The position numbers and the translations under genes are program-made. Shown in pieces: positions 43,282 through 52,266 of a stretch of DNA of 64,000 nucleotides. Position 1 is the first letter of the stretch. The number at the start of each line of letters is the position of its first letter. The notes beneath the pieces were generated by a model. The model saw only the letters and a program-made list of their open reading frames with translations. It made no database searches and was not told the origin of the DNA. Source of the stretch: Niastella populi. Its GTDB lineage: Bacteria > Bacteroidota > Bacteroidia > Chitinophagales > Chitinophagaceae. Location: contig NZ_LWBP01000001.1 in assembly GCF_002078015.1 (NCBI RefSeq), positions 496,001-560,000 on the forward strand. The letters are read 5' to 3'.

Positions 43282-46200
43282 TCGTTATCTGGTTTGTTGG
43301 ATGATTGTACCAGCGGCAGCAGGATCGAGAAAACCGCGCCTTCGCCTTTCCGGCTGTTTGCCGTAATAAGCCCGTCATGTTTCTCCACTATCTTTTTCAC
43401 GATCGACAGGCCAATGCCCGTACCCTCGAATTTATCTTTTGAATTCAGGCGCTGGAACAGGTCAAAGATACGTGTCCTGAACTGTTCATCGAAGCCGATG
43501 CCATTATCCTTTACTTCTATATGGCACCAGGCCCCGTTTTCATCGGGCGCCGCGGAAAAGGATTTCTCATTTACCCGCCATGCGGTGATGGAAATAACCG
43601 GCGCTACAGTTGCGCGGGTGAATTTGAGCGCATTGCCAATGAGGTTCTGGAACACCTGCTGAATATGCGGTTTAATCACTTCCAGTGCGGGCATCTCCGA
43701 TACCGTTATCTCTGCATTCTTTTCCCTGATAACCATTTCAAAATCTTCGCGTACATCCCTGATGATCTGCGCTACATCTGTTTTTTCGAAACCCGAGAAA
43801 TCGCTGGAAAGCTTCGAGAAATGCAGGATATTGTTCACCAGGGCTTTCATGCGCATGGCAGATTGCATGATCTTCCCAAGGTACACCACGGTGTCGGCAG
43901 GCAGATCGTTTTCATGCCGGTCTTTCACCATTTTGGTAAGCATATGGATCTTGCGCAGCGGTTCCTGCAGGTCGTGGCTGGCCACCGAAGCAAATAATTG
44001 CAGATCGTGATTGCTCGATTCCAGTTCGAGGTTCATTGTCTGTAGCTGTTCGGTACGCTGTTTCACTTTTTCTTCCAGCTCTTCGTTCATGCGTTTTATC
44101 TTCTGTTCTGCTTTGCGCAGGGCGGTAAGGTCGAGCATGGAGCCCAGCATGCGGTAAGGTACGCCGAATTCATTGTGCAGAATGTAACCCCTGTCGAGCA
44201 CATTGGCATAATCGCCATCTGCTTTCAGAAAGCGGTATTCCTGGCTCCACTGGTTGCAGTTATCGTGAATGGCGGTATGCACGCTGTTTTTTACAGCCTG
44301 CCGGTCACTGGGATGCACATGTTGCAGCCACTCTTTACGCGTCATTATGGTTTCTTCATAACCGAATGTTTTGCGGAAGGCATCGCTCCACCATACCTTG
44401 TCCACGGTAAGGTCCCAATCCCACAGCGCATCGTTGGTGGCGCGGGCTACCAGCCTGAAGCGTTCTTCACTGAACGAGAGCTCGCGGGTGCGATCTTTTA
44501 CTTTATCTTCCAGCTCTTTATTGAGTTTGCGAAGATTTTCCTTCACTTCGTTCAGTTCGCTGTAGTTCCTGCGGATCTTGTGAACCGCTTTCTTTTTATC
44601 GGTAATGTCGGTAAACGTTACCACAAGCCCTTCAGGCATTTTAGCTGCCGTCAGTTCAAACCACATATCCATGTCGTCCAGCATGAGGTCGCGGTGCAGT
44701 TGGGTGTCATCCAGCGCAACCGATAAATAATCCCCAAAAAGTTCGGGGGTGCTGATGACAGGCGCGGCGCTGCGCAGGCTTTTGCCCGTGAGCGGCCCGT
44801 CGCCGGCGCCAAACCATTGCTGCGCTTTTTCGTTTGCCGCATCTATCACAAAATCAATGGTCTTTCCGCGAACGTCTGTAACGGTATGCAACGCAAAAAT
44901 GGCGCTGGTAGTGGCATTGAATACGCTGCGAATGATATTGTTCAGGTTGGTAATGGTAGTGATGTCAACGAAGGTGATGATGATGCCGGCGTATTTTTTC
45001 TCGCGGGTGATATAGGGCATAATACGAAGCAGGAAATTCTTTCCCTGCTGCAGGGTCACCTCTTTTTCCACTACCGTACGGTTGCGTTCTACATTCCTGA
45101 TATCATCGAGCAACTGGTTGTATTTGAAATTATTCGAAATATCGGAGAACGGCCGGCCCAGGTCAGAGTCGATCAGGTTGATGATCTCTGTTGACGCCGG
45201 ATTGAACTTTCGAATGTTCAGGTTCGTATCGAGGAAGATCTGTGCAATGTTTGTACTGCGGAAATAGTTGTTCAGGTCGTCGTTGAGTTCTACCAGTTCC
45301 TTTATCTTAAGCTGGTGCTCGGTGTTCAGCGTATACAGTTCTTCGTTCAGCGATTGCAGTTCTTCATTGGAGCTTTGCAATTCCTCGTTCGAAGAAAGCA
45401 GTTCTTCGTTCGAGCTTTGCAGTTCTTCGTTGGCGGTTTCGAGGTCTTCTACCGCGAGCTGCAGGCTGTTTTTGGTTTCGGCCAGTTCCGCTTCAAGGTT
45501 GCGCACATAATCATAGTCGGTTTCCTGATCAGGCGATTCGGGAAGGCGTTCGGTTTGTATAACGGCCCTGTGAAACATTACCAGCGTGTAATCGTGGCCG
45601 GTTGCGGTTACCGAAGGCTTCACCAAAACGTTCACGGCGCGGGTATTGTCGCCTTTTCCAAACACCACATAGTTGAGGTGTACAGGTTTATTGTTCTTCC
45701 ATGCCTTGCGTACTTCCCGGTTCACGACAATGGAAAGGTCCTGTGGCAGCATTCGCACCAGGTTCAGGTTGAGCATTTTTTTAGGCAGGGAAAGCAGGTT
45801 CTCGTAATTGCCCATGGTTTCATGGATCTCGAAGTTGCGGTCGACATAAAAGGCAATGAAACCGAGGTCTTCGAGCAGGGCCGTGCGCATCTCTTTCCAG
45901 AGGTCTTTCTGCCCTTTGGTGCCCACATCTACATGGCTGGAATGGCTGTCGCGCGGCATTCTTACGGGCGTGAAATTATCGCTGAAGCTTACCCGCTGTT
46001 TTACGTCGGCCAGTTTTTTGAAGATCTTCCACTTCATGCTTACCTGCTGCATGGAGCTGCTTTTGCTGAACGGCGGGTTTTCGCTGGGGCCAAGGAAAAG
46101 AAACCCGTCTTTGTTCAGTGAAAATTGCAGCATGGCGTAGATCCTGTCCTGCAGCACGCTGTTCATATAAATAAGCATGTTGCGGCAGGTAACCAGGTCG

Positions 46201-47411
46201 TTCTTGATAAAGGGCGGGTCCTTGGTGATATCGTGGCGCGCGAAAACGATCTGTTTGCGCAGCCGTTGTATAATGAGCCAGCCCTTCGACTTCTTTACGA
46301 AATATTTTTCAAGCAGGTCTTTGGGTACATCGTTTTCGATAGTAAAAGGGTAGAGGCCGTTTGAAGCGATATCGAGATTGGCCGCATCGATGTCGGAAGC
46401 AAATATCTTTATATCGATCTCTTTGCCGGTTTGCTCAAGCACCTGGTCAATGGCAATGGCAATAGAGTAGGCTTCTTCACCGGTGCTGCAGGCAGAAACC
46501 CAAACTTTCAGCTGCTCGCCGCTTTCTTTGGAGGCGAGCAGTTCGGGCAGCACTTTTTCAGAAAGCACTTTATAAGCATCCGTATCGCGGAAGAACCTGG
46601 TAACGCTGATGAGGAAATCATGCGCCATTTCCCTGCATTCTTCGGGACTGCTTTGCAGCAGTTTCAAAAAATCTTCCGGTTCTTCAATGCTGTGCTGCAT
46701 CATTCTCTTATTGATGCGCCGCAGAATGGTAGGCGTTTTATAATAATGGAAATCGTGCCCCGCGTTCTTGTTGATCAGTTCGAAGATCTGCAGCAGGGTT
46801 TTTTCATCGGGCTCTTTGGCCCTGATATGTTGTTCGGTTTGGAAAATTTCTTTTACGATCGCTTCGGCGATGCCGGAAGGTGTGTCTACCACATCGGCAT
46901 AACCGGAAGCCAGGGCGCTGTTGGGCATGCCGTCGAATTTGGCCGATGAAGGGTCCTGCACCATTACACAACCGCCATTCTCTTTTATGGCGGCAATGCC
47001 CCGGGTGCCGTCTGTACCGGTTCCGGAAAGTATTACGGCGATCGCTTTTTCTTTTTTCTCAACAGCCAGCGAATGAAGGAATACGTCTATGGCGTTGTTG
47101 GGGCCTTTTTCAATGACTTTATCGCTTAACATCAGTTTCCCCTTCACCATACGGATCTGTTTGTTGTTGGGGATCACATATACACAGTTTTCCGTCACCG
47201 GCATATTATGGGCCGCTTCCAGCACTTTCATGTGGGTTCTTCTGCCCACGAGATCAACCAGCAGGCTTTTGTAATCGGGCGAAAGATGCTGGATCACTAC
47301 AAACGACATATTGCCTGTCTGCGGCATATGGTCAAAGAATTCCTGGATAGCTTCCAGGCCGCCTGCAGAAGCCCCTACGGTTATCACATAATGTTTACGG
47401 GTTGCTTTCAT
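43278..47411 (-). CDS. CheB-CheR-PAS-histidine kinase fusion protein
   Basis: 1377 residues. Residues 5-190 are a CheB methylesterase with an intact triad: Ser15 (GASAGG), His42 (QHLSP) and Asp134 (GTGTDG). Residues about 205-480 are a CheR methyltransferase (RFFRDTDAYKVL, VWVSACSTGEEAYSIAIAID, NDLVTCRNMLIYM). Residues about 640-720 are a long coiled coil of SSNEELQ heptads, followed by three PAS domains (about 720-840, 850-970, 1010-1120). The kinase core has His1146 in ASHDLQEPLRKI, then an ATPase domain with IGNALKF, DNGIGFD and GTGIGLSIVKK. No receiver is fused; it is the next gene. It lies 4 bases after the phytochrome gene, implying that it receives the light signal. Confidence 0.95.
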   Translation of the reverse strand: MKATRKHYVITVGASAGGLEAIQEFFDHMPQTGNMSFVVIQHLSPDYKSLLVDLVGRRTHMKVLEAAHNMPVTENCVYVIPNNKQIRMVKGKLMLSDKVIEKGPNNAIDVFLHSLAVEKKEKAIAVILSGTGTDGTRGIAAIKENGGCVMVQDPSSAKFDGMPNSALASGYADVVDTPSGIAEAIVKEIFQTEQHIRAKEPDEKTLLQIFELINKNAGHDFHYYKTPTILRRINKRMMQHSIEEPEDFLKLLQSSPEECREMAHDFLISVTRFFRDTDAYKVLSEKVLPELLASKESGEQLKVWVSACSTGEEAYSIAIAIDQVLEQTGKEIDIKIFASDIDAANLDIASNGLYPFTIENDVPKDLLEKYFVKKSKGWLIIQRLRKQIVFARHDITKDPPFIKNDLVTCRNMLIYMNSVLQDRIYAMLQFSLNKDGFLFLGPSENPPFSKSSSMQQVSMKWKIFKKLADVKQRVSFSDNFTPVRMPRDSHSSHVDVGTKGQKDLWKEMRTALLEDLGFIAFYVDRNFEIHETMGNYENLLSLPKKMLNLNLVRMLPQDLSIVVNREVRKAWKNNKPVHLNYVVFGKGDNTRAVNVLVKPSVTATGHDYTLVMFHRAVIQTERLPESPDQETDYDYVRNLEAELAETKNSLQLAVEDLETANEELQSSNEELLSSNEELQSSNEELQSLNEELYTLNTEHQLKIKELVELNDDLNNYFRSTNIAQIFLDTNLNIRKFNPASTEIINLIDSDLGRPFSDISNNFKYNQLLDDIRNVERNRTVVEKEVTLQQGKNFLLRIMPYITREKKYAGIIITFVDITTITNLNNIIRSVFNATTSAIFALHTVTDVRGKTIDFVIDAANEKAQQWFGAGDGPLTGKSLRSAAPVISTPELFGDYLSVALDDTQLHRDLMLDDMDMWFELTAAKMPEGLVVTFTDITDKKKAVHKIRRNYSELNEVKENLRKLNKELEDKVKDRTRELSFSEERFRLVARATNDALWDWDLTVDKVWWSDAFRKTFGYEETIMTRKEWLQHVHPSDRQAVKNSVHTAIHDNCNQWSQEYRFLKADGDYANVLDRGYILHNEFGVPYRMLGSMLDLTALRKAEQKIKRMNEELEEKVKQRTEQLQTMNLELESSNHDLQLFASVASHDLQEPLRKIHMLTKMVKDRHENDLPADTVVYLGKIMQSAMRMKALVNNILHFSKLSSDFSGFEKTDVAQIIRDVREDFEMVIREKNAEITVSEMPALEVIKPHIQQVFQNLIGNALKFTRATVAPVISITAWRVNEKSFSAAPDENGAWCHIEVKDNGIGFDEQFRTRIFDLFQRLNSKDKFEGTGIGLSIVKKIVEKHDGLITANSRKGEGAVFSILLPLVQSSNKPDNE

Positions 47412-47415
47412 TTCA

Positions 47416-48930
47416 TTATGCCAGTGGTTCGGGATTTATCAATTCATACATGAAGCTGCGCAGGTTATCCGCAGCCATTGTTTCTTCCTGCAGCCAGGGT
47501 TTCGAAAATCCTTTCACATGTTCCTGCCACAGTTTAAAAGAGTGGCGCGGGTGGTAGATGCGCGGATCATTGTCGAAAAATATGCGTTCTTCCGGGTTGC
47601 CGCCCCAGCTGGTAGTGCGAATGAATTCTTTGCGGAACAGGATGACGTATTCATCCTGCGCCGCCTGGATCGGGATCACGAGGATACCGCTGGCGATTTC
47701 CTGGTATTCCGACGCAATATCATAGATGCCCGACAGCGAGTCGGTGTACCAAACCTTACGCAGTTGTTTCAGGTGAAGCCAAAGCATCAGGTCTTCCAAC
47801 TGGGAGGCATCGGGCACATCGCCGGCCGACCAGGTTTTATTCTTATAAGTAATTATCACGCCCTGGGCGCCGAACAGGTCCATTACACCCGGTTGCTCCT
47901 TCAGCAGGCTTTTAATGAGGTCTTTACTTTGGTAAATGTTCTCGATAAGCTGTGTGTAAAGGCTGTTGATGCGCGCGCTGAGGTCGAGGAACTTCTGGTG
48001 GTGCAGCAGGTTGATTCGTGCTGAAATAACGGTCGACAACAATTCCAGCACCGTGCAAAGCTGGCTGTCGATGCGTCTTGCCGTTTTATGATGACAGGCA
48101 ATGAGGCCCCACAAATTGCCGTCTTTCAAAAGCCTTACCGACATGGAGGCCATAACGTTCATGTTCCTGAGGTATTCCACATGCACCGCCGCCACCCCGC
48201 GGAGATTGCATTCCGACATGTCGAGGAAAGAATTGGTAATGGGATTGATCACGGGGTACAACTTCACCGGTTTGAATTCCCTGTTGGGGATGAACCGGTA
48301 AGGGTTCTTCTGGTACATGTCGCGTGCGGGTTTGGGAATATCCGATGCCGGGAACGTGAAGCCGAGATACGATTCCATATCCGGTTCCATTGCTTCCGCC
48401 AGCACGTTGCCGTTCCAGTCGCGGTCGAATGCATAGATCATTATTTTATCAAAACCGCTGATCGCTTTCAGTTCTACGGCGGCGATGTTACATACTTCCT
48501 GAATATCGGGCGCCGTTTCAATTTTGCTGATAGAATTTCGGAGCGACTGGTACAGGGCGGTGAAAGATGCTTCGGTGCCTTCTGCCGGCTGGTTCTCCAT
48601 TTCCACTATCACCATCTGGTCGTATACATGCAACATGGTATAATAGTGTTGCCCGTTCAATTCCCACTGTGTGGTGTATTTGCCGTTTCCTTTTTCAAGG
48701 TGTTCGTGCAATACCCCGAGGGCAGATGTGCCGATGACATCCTGTATGTGTTTCCCCACCAGGTTCCTGAATGGGGTTTGAAACATGGCGGCAGCGTTTT
48801 CGCCAAGCTGTTCAATGTTGAGTGTTTGCCGGTCGAGCACAAGCAGGATCCCGTACTCCTGTATCGTATTGATGATGTGAATGGGTATATTTCCGCAAAA
48901 TTCCGAGTCGTATTTAGAAAACTGGCTCAT
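47416..48930 (-). CDS. Bacteriophytochrome photosensory module (PAS-GAF-PHY) without kinase domain
   Basis: 504 residues. The PAS domain starts SEFCGNIPIHIINTIQEYGI; Cys12 is at the place of the biliverdin-binding Cys of bacteriophytochromes. The GAF domain has FPASDIPKPAR (Asp197, Ile198, Pro199) and LRGVAAVHVEYLRNMNVMAS, with His250 and Tyr253, both chromophore-pocket residues. The PHY domain has TTSWGGNPEE and the tongue motif PRHSF (461-465) with SKPWLQEE. The protein ends about 20 residues after the PHY spine helix, so the usual histidine kinase is absent. A 17-base overlap with the heme oxygenase gene and a 4-base gap to the CheB/CheR kinase gene tie the three together. Confidence 0.95.
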   Translation of the reverse strand: MSQFSKYDSEFCGNIPIHIINTIQEYGILLVLDRQTLNIEQLGENAAAMFQTPFRNLVGKHIQDVIGTSALGVLHEHLEKGNGKYTTQWELNGQHYYTMLHVYDQMVIVEMENQPAEGTEASFTALYQSLRNSISKIETAPDIQEVCNIAAVELKAISGFDKIMIYAFDRDWNGNVLAEAMEPDMESYLGFTFPASDIPKPARDMYQKNPYRFIPNREFKPVKLYPVINPITNSFLDMSECNLRGVAAVHVEYLRNMNVMASMSVRLLKDGNLWGLIACHHKTARRIDSQLCTVLELLSTVISARINLLHHQKFLDLSARINSLYTQLIENIYQSKDLIKSLLKEQPGVMDLFGAQGVIITYKNKTWSAGDVPDASQLEDLMLWLHLKQLRKVWYTDSLSGIYDIASEYQEIASGILVIPIQAAQDEYVILFRKEFIRTTSWGGNPEERIFFDNDPRIYHPRHSFKLWQEHVKGFSKPWLQEETMAADNLRSFMYELINPEPLA

Positions 48931-49525
48931 ACTTGTCGATCCATACTTTGAATTTTAAAAAAGTTTGCCTGGCTGTTTCGGCTGTTGCTTCCTGATCTTC
49001 TTTTCGGGTAAGTGCAAGCAGATAAGTGCGGAATTTCTTCCACATTTCGAGCGCTTGTTCCCCATAACAATTGAAAAAGGAAAATCCTTTTCCTGCAGGA
49101 AGATCCGGCAACTGCGACCTGATCATGTTCGCGGTGATCACTCCACCCAGTGTCGATCCTTCCAGCACGTAAGCTGCGCCCAGTGCGCGTGCATAGCTGT
49201 CGATCACCGGTGTTTTCACCTGTACCGGTTGCCATTGGCTGTCACCGCCAAGGTCCCTGATATCCTGTAAAAGCGCATTGGCTTTTCGCCGTTGTTCAAT
49301 ATCGGGGATACGCTCATTTTTCAAATATTGTTCCATTTCAGTTTCGAGGGAATGGTAGTACCCATGGAACATCCTGAGAAGGTGTATGTATTGTTGCCGG
49401 TTGCGAATTCTTTTAATGATGCCTGCCAGCTTTTTTTCGAGGTCGGCGTGTTCTGTCTTTGTGTGCAATTTTATAAATTCCGGAAATGTGAGGTCTTCCA
49501 CTGCTGCAATTTTTTTGCGGCACAA
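48914..49525 (-). CDS. bphO: Biliverdin-producing heme oxygenase
   Basis: A 203-residue all-helical protein. FIKLHTKTEHADLEKKL holds the likely heme-ligating His26, and LGAAYVLEGSTLGGVITA is the conserved distal helix of bacterial BphO proteins. The enzyme cuts heme to biliverdin, CO and iron. The start is not ATG: TTG at 49523-49525 as called, or GTG eight codons later. No in-frame ATG lies upstream near enough. The gene overlaps the phytochrome start by 17 bases, so chromophore synthesis and apoprotein synthesis are coupled, as in other bphO-bphP operons. Confidence 0.92.
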   Translation of the reverse strand: MCRKKIAAVEDLTFPEFIKLHTKTEHADLEKKLAGIIKRIRNRQQYIHLLRMFHGYYHSLETEMEQYLKNERIPDIEQRRKANALLQDIRDLGGDSQWQPVQVKTPVIDSYARALGAAYVLEGSTLGGVITANMIRSQLPDLPAGKGFSFFNCYGEQALEMWKKFRTYLLALTRKEDQEATAETARQTFLKFKVWIDKYEPVF

Positions 49526-49714
49526 GATAGGGCGAACACCGCATTTTGTATTATGTTGCGATATATATAGAAAATAATTATGCCGTGGCTACGTGGAGGA
49601 GGATTGATCATTACGACAAAAGCGCGGGGTGAGGCTGGTTGTGAATAGGAGCGGAAACAGGATATGAGCAGCATGCAGTATGATGAACCATTTTAACATG
49701 CCCATACCTGTAAG

Positions 49715-50917
49715 TTATAAAAAGATCGAACGCAGTTCCCGGCAAACCTGTTCTATCTCTTCTTCGGTATTGTAATAATGTACAGATGCGCGAACGATGC
49801 CATCGAGCCCTTTGCGGTTCATGTAATATAGTGTCGATTTGGCCAGGCCAATATGTACATTGATATTTTTCGCCGCCAGCTTTGTCCTTACTTCTGTTGC
49901 CGGAATACCGGTTACCGAAAAAGTAACGATGCCGCACAATTCATCGCCCTGGTCGTGTACGGTAATACCATCGAGTTCACCGAGTCGGTTCCTGAATAAA
50001 GAGGCTACATGCCGAACCCGTTGCCATATGCGGTCTATACCTATGTTCAATGCATACTCCACCGCTTTCTGTAAGCCCAGCACAACAGCAGGATTCTTTT
50101 CATACCATTCAAAACGCCGTGCATCGGGCCGCACCGTAAAGTTTTGGGTATCTATACTGGTAACCGTACGGCCATCGAAGCACATCAGTTTCAGTTTATC
50201 CTGCATCGCTTTTCGAACATACAAAAAGCCTGACCCGCGCGGCCCGCGCAGATACTTGCGCCCGGTTACTGCCAGCATATCGCAGCCAATGGCAGCTACA
50301 TTCAGGGGAATTTGTCCGGCCGACTGGCAGGCATCCAATAAATAAACAATATTGTGTTTACGGGCCACTTTGCCAATGGCTGCCACAGGTAATACATTGC
50401 CCGCGGTACTGGGAATATGGGTTGCAGCTATCAGTTTGGTACGGGGTGTGATGGCCGCTTCCAATGCATCGGTTTGAAAATTGCCTGCCGCATCATTGGA
50501 AATCATTTTAATGACGATGCCATATAACTTTTGCGCATTCAGCAATCCCAGCATATTGGAAATATATTCCATTTCGGTAGTGATCACCTCGTCGCCCGGT
50601 TGAAACGGGAGCCCGTTAAAAGCAATATCCCAGGCAGCGCTGGCATTTTCGGTGAGGGCGATTTCATCGGGGTTCGAATTGATCAGTTGAGCGATCAGCG
50701 TATGCGTATGATCGAGCCGGTTGCGGTGCCGGGCTTCCATTTCATAACCGCCATACAACGCTTCCTCACGCAGAAAATCGACCATCGTTCTCACTACAAC
50801 GTCAGGCGGCAGGGAGGCGCCTGCATTGTTAAAGTGAATGCGTTCAGCGGTGCCGGCGGTTTCGGCACGGAAAGCACTGATCTCCGCTTCATTGAAAGGT
50901 TGTATTTCCATAAACAT
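49715..50917 (-). CDS. Aminotransferase class V (cysteine-desulfurase-like) PLP enzyme
   Basis: A 400-residue protein from the ATG at 50915-50917; the frame extends to a TTG at 50941, and an ATG two codons later is possible. The fold markers are HFNNAGASLPP, ENASAAWDIAFNGL, ATHIPSTAGNVLP, LLDACQSAGQ (Asp195, contacts PLP nitrogen) and AVTGRKYLRGPRGSGFLYVR (Lys221, PLP Schiff base). The C-terminal domain ends RASVHYYNTEEEIEQVCREL. The mobile loop with an active-site Cys that marks true desulfurases could not be found, so an aminotransferase or lyase role is as likely. It is transcribed in the same direction as bphO, 189 bases upstream of it. Confidence 0.88.
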   Translation of the reverse strand: MFMEIQPFNEAEISAFRAETAGTAERIHFNNAGASLPPDVVVRTMVDFLREEALYGGYEMEARHRNRLDHTHTLIAQLINSNPDEIALTENASAAWDIAFNGLPFQPGDEVITTEMEYISNMLGLLNAQKLYGIVIKMISNDAAGNFQTDALEAAITPRTKLIAATHIPSTAGNVLPVAAIGKVARKHNIVYLLDACQSAGQIPLNVAAIGCDMLAVTGRKYLRGPRGSGFLYVRKAMQDKLKLMCFDGRTVTSIDTQNFTVRPDARRFEWYEKNPAVVLGLQKAVEYALNIGIDRIWQRVRHVASLFRNRLGELDGITVHDQGDELCGIVTFSVTGIPATEVRTKLAAKNINVHIGLAKSTLYYMNRKGLDGIVRASVHYYNTEEEIEQVCRELRSIFL

Positions 50918-51147
50918 TCCGTATGCATGAAGCACATACAATGCAAAACAACGGGATTTGACAACATGGGAACAGAGGCAGATCGGTGAATTCCGGGTGG
51001 ATCAGATCACTTCCTGATTGTGTGCCGCCGGTGACATAAAGGGTTGCGGTAATTTAATTATTGATAAGTTCTAACGGGCACAGGAATATCTCTTCCTGAA
51101 ACATAAATTGATCGATAAAATGTATCTTCATTCAAAGCTGATAAAAA

Positions 51148-52050
51148 ATGAAAGCAGTTGTATATGAACGATATGGATCGCCCGATGTACTTGAGCTGAA
51201 AAATATCGAAAAGCCGGTACCCAAAGACAATGAAGTGCTGGTAAAAATATATGCGACAACGGTAACCGCCGGCGACTGGCGAATGCGAAAAGCCGATCCT
51301 TTTCTGGTAAGGATATTTGCTGGTCTTTTCAAGCCATCGAAAGTAAAAATATTGGGTTTTGAGGTAGCCGGGGTGATAGAAGAAGTGGGTGCGAAGGTGA
51401 GATCATTTAAGCCCGGCGACAGCGTATTCGCTGACTGTGAATTTAAATTCGGCGGCTATGCCGAATACAAATGCTTCCCGGAAAATAATTCAGTCATTGT
51501 TTTAAAACCTTCCAATGTAACGTTCGAAGAGGCCGCAGCGGTTCCTATCGGCGGTCTTACGGCATTGAGATTTCTTAAACAGGCGGGGGTAAAAACGGGG
51601 GATAATATCCTCATTTATGGCGCCTCGGGAAGTGTAGGCACGTATGCCATTCAAATTGGCAAATACTTTGGCGCCCATATTACAGCTGTATGCGGTACCG
51701 CCAATACAGAGATGGTAAGATCACTTGGCGCAGACCATGTTGTTGATTATACTAAAACAGATTTTACGCAACTCGACGCCCGGTTCGATATTGTTTTTGA
51801 TGCTGTTGGAAAAACTTCCAAACCGGCCTGTAATAAACTGCTGAAGCCTGGCGGCAGGTATATTTCTGTAAAAGGAAATCCAAAAAGAAATGCAAACGAT
51901 CTGCTGTTTTTAAAAGACCTTATGGAATCGGGCAAATTAAAACCTGTGATCGACAGAAAGTACACGCTGGAGACCATCAGGGAGGCGCATGCCTATGTAG
52001 AGGGGTTTCATAAGAAAGGAAATGTCGTGGTGAACGTGACAGGCGGGTGA
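51148..52050 (+). CDS. NAD(P)-dependent MDR oxidoreductase (quinone-reductase type)
   Basis: A 300-residue medium-chain dehydrogenase/reductase. It begins MKAVVYERYGSPDVLELKNI, has VLVKIYATTVTAGDWRMRKA, VAGVIEEVGAKVRSFKPGD and the nucleotide-binding IYGASGSVGTYAIQIGKYFG. Catalytic and structural zinc ligands are missing, as in quinone oxidoreductases and related enone reductases. It would reduce a small quinone or enone with NADPH. It stands alone, divergent from the aminotransferase gene. Confidence 0.92.
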   Translation: MKAVVYERYGSPDVLELKNIEKPVPKDNEVLVKIYATTVTAGDWRMRKADPFLVRIFAGLFKPSKVKILGFEVAGVIEEVGAKVRSFKPGDSVFADCEFKFGGYAEYKCFPENNSVIVLKPSNVTFEEAAAVPIGGLTALRFLKQAGVKTGDNILIYGASGSVGTYAIQIGKYFGAHITAVCGTANTEMVRSLGADHVVDYTKTDFTQLDARFDIVFDAVGKTSKPACNKLLKPGGRYISVKGNPKRNANDLLFLKDLMESGKLKPVIDRKYTLETIREAHAYVEGFHKKGNVVVNVTGG

Positions 52051-52266
52051 TTTTTTGTTAAATATTCGAAATGAGGAAGTTAGACTGTAATGTGCCGTTT
52101 TCAAATTATCGCTAAATGGCATATCTTCGCATTACTTATTTCGTCCCTGCACCTATCTTGATTTTGTTTTTTTTCAACATTTGTGAAGGAAAGATGGTAA
52201 GCCTGGTGGCTGTTACTTTGCGACAGCATATCCATAAATTGTTAATACCACAATTTTCTATTAGTT

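Noticed and set aside
45341-45450. Short tandem repeats that could look like a CRISPR or satellite array
   Set aside because: They encode the SSNEELQ heptads of the kinase coiled coil and have no spacers.
45315-46121. Plus-strand frame of 268 codons
   Set aside because: Shadow of the CheB-CheR kinase gene; its composition follows the reverse of the coiled-coil repeat.
48088-48951. Plus-strand frame of 287 codons
   Set aside because: Antisense to the phytochrome gene, rich in His, Val and Phe, with no recognisable domain.
52213-52220. TTACTTTG upstream of the KAS III-like gene
   Set aside because: One mismatch to TAnnTTTG and no -33 element at the right distance.
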